A stretch of DNA of 64,000 nt, from contig NZ_RXZH01000001.1 of the NCBI RefSeq assembly GCF_003970385.1, positions 434,001 through 498,000 on the forward strand, read 5' to 3'. The translations under genes and the position numbers were made by a program. Shown in pieces: positions 62,889 to 64,000 of the stretch (positions are counted from its first letter, which is position 1; each line of letters starts with the position of its first letter). The notes beneath the pieces were generated by a model. That model saw only the letters and a list, made by a program, of their open reading frames with translations, was not told the DNA's origin and did no database searches. Origin of the DNA: Vibrio aquaticus. GTDB taxonomy: Bacteria > Pseudomonadota > Gammaproteobacteria > Enterobacterales > Vibrionaceae.

Positions 62889-64000
62889 TTAAACCCTCAC
62901 ATCACGACGAGCGTCGCGTCCCCAAACTAAGTTAATGATTGCACGAGACGCGAATACGCCGCTGAACATGCTCGTTAATAGACCCAAACCGAGAGTCAAT
63001 GCGAAGCCCTGAATTGGGCCGTTACCGATTGAATAAAGAACCACTGCGGTGATCATCGTTGTAATGTTGGCATCCAAGATGGTGCTTAGAGCACTGCCAA
63101 AACCTAAATCGATGGATTGCGCGAAGGTTCGCCCTTCCGCTAATTTGTCCTTAATGCGCTCGAAGATAAGCACGTTAGTATCCACCGCCATACCCACGGT
63201 CAGCACCAAACCCGCAATACCCGGTAGTGTCAGTACTGCACCAGGCAGTAGTGCGATGAGGCCAAGTAGGCTCACCATGTTGATCATCAAAGCAACGTTT
63301 GCCACCCAGCCTAAACGGCGGTACCACAGCGCCATGAATGTCAGTGTCATTGCTAAGCCCAGCGCTAGTGCTGCAAAACCGTTTTCAATGTTTTCCGCAC
63401 CGAGCGAAGCACCAATTGTACGTTCTTCAACGATAGTAACAGGCGCAGTTAATGAACCAGCACGAAGCAGTAAGGCTAGGTTCTGCGCATCTTCCATTGA
63501 ACCTGCGCCAGTAATACGGAACTGGCTGCCCAACTGAGATTGAATCGTCGCTACACTGATTACTTTCTCGCTACGCTCTGTTTCACCACGAGCATTGGTT
63601 GTGTATTCGCGATAGACCGTCGCCATCGGTTTGCCAATGTGGTTGCCCGAGAAGTCATTCATGATCTTGCCACCGGCATGATCAAGCGAAATGTTTACTT
63701 CAGAGAACCCCATTTTGTCGATGCCAGCACGGGCGTTGATGATGTGCTCACCCGTCAGTACAGGTCGCTTAGCCAAAGTAACAGGTCGGCCATCATTATC
63801 GTTAAGAATCACATCACCATACGCTTTCTCTTCAGAAGGAGAACGCGCCTCATGGAAAGCCAGTGTTGCTGTTGCACCAATCACGTTTTTCGCTAGAGAT
63901 GGATCTTGAACACCCGGCAGTTCGATACGAATGCTGTGTTCACCTTGGCGCTGTACTAACGCTTCGGTGATCCCTAGCTCTTCGATGCGATCACGCATGA
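62889..64000 (-). CDS. secD: Protein-export membrane protein SecD, N-terminus cut by window edge
   Basis: The frame runs off the right edge with at least 370 residues present. It shows the end of the P1 periplasmic domain (IRIELPGVQDPSLAKNVIG, VTIVEERTIGASLG) and the C-terminal six membrane segments. These include the conserved AVDTNVLIFERIKDKL, whose Asp is central to ion coupling. The start and any upstream regulatory peptide lie outside the window. It is co-transcribed with secF. Confidence 0.92.
   Translation of the reverse strand, partial: MRDRIEELGITEALVQRQGEHSIRIELPGVQDPSLAKNVIGATATLAFHEARSPSEEKAYGDVILNDNDGRPVTLAKRPVLTGEHIINARAGIDKMGFSEVNISLDHAGGKIMNDFSGNHIGKPMATVYREYTTNARGETERSEKVISVATIQSQLGSQFRITGAGSMEDAQNLALLLRAGSLTAPVTIVEERTIGASLGAENIENGFAALALGLAMTLTFMALWYRRLGWVANVALMINMVSLLGLIALLPGAVLTLPGIAGLVLTVGMAVDTNVLIFERIKDKLAEGRTFAQSIDLGFGSALSTILDANITTMITAVVLYSIGNGPIQGFALTLGLGLLTSMFSGVFASRAIINLVWGRDARRDVRV

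Noticed and set aside
1..64000. CRISPR arrays, tRNA/rRNA genes, insertion sequences, attachment sites
   Set aside because: None was seen: no regularly spaced repeats, transposase or integrase frames, or conserved RNA-gene sequences.

Overview
The window is a contiguous, gene-dense stretch of a Vibrio chromosome, most likely the smaller chromosome 2. The evidence is the thermolabile haemolysin gene next to an S8 protease, an enterobactin-type receptor behind its own two-component system, a CosR-like regulator divergent from a BCCT carrier, the pair cheV and VdcA-like diguanylate cyclase, and a free-standing secD-secF pair. I see no rRNA, tRNA, insertion sequence, prophage or CRISPR array. The species cannot be fixed from sequence alone.

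Layout. 1-6.7 kb: a Cache/PAS membrane sensor cut by the left edge, a DUF3360 permease, an OFA-type MFS carrier with strongly biased codons, and a FAN1-like VRR-NUC nuclease. 6.7-11.9 kb: an iron module of response regulator, histidine kinase, TonB-dependent receptor and catecholate-siderophore binding protein, with a Fur-like box before the regulator and another before the receptor. The first box lies inside a perfect 45-bp inverted repeat that covers the ribosome binding site. 11.9-19.5 kb: M23 peptidase, fatty acid cis/trans isomerase, haemolysin/phospholipase, and a subtilisin-type protease followed at once by a small secreted protein resembling the protease's own propeptide. 19.6-25.5 kb: fhs under a PurR operator, a cNMP-CBS-DUF294 protein with a DEDD exonuclease, and an RhlE-like helicase.

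25.6-35.8 kb holds transport and regulation: LysR with HlyD/DUF2955 efflux, BCCT with CosR, a membrane GGDEF protein, Lrp with an EamA exporter, DUF1289, and EmrD. 35.8-41.1 kb: ravA-viaA, a NUDIX hydrolase, threonine aldolase and a small cytochrome c. 41.2-46.8 kb: a 1585-residue lipoprotein with thrombospondin type 3 repeats and, upstream of it, a perfect FNR box and a LuxR-type regulator. 47-57.4 kb: ppiC, cheV, a diguanylate cyclase, DHH phosphoesterase, small lipoprotein, membrane protein, DUF218 protein, L-serine dehydratase, and an M14 carboxypeptidase divergent from a POT-like carrier that lacks the ExxER motif. 57.4-64 kb: a small secreted protein, two cold-shock-domain proteins, YjjG, a possible 44-residue protein, an iron alcohol dehydrogenase, secF, and secD cut by the right edge.

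The best leads are the inverted repeat over the regulator's ribosome binding site, the protease plus stand-alone propeptide-like protein, the giant lipoprotein with its FNR box, and the POT-like carrier with a lost coupling motif. Names and family assignments come from reading the sequence and from memory of the families; no database search was run.
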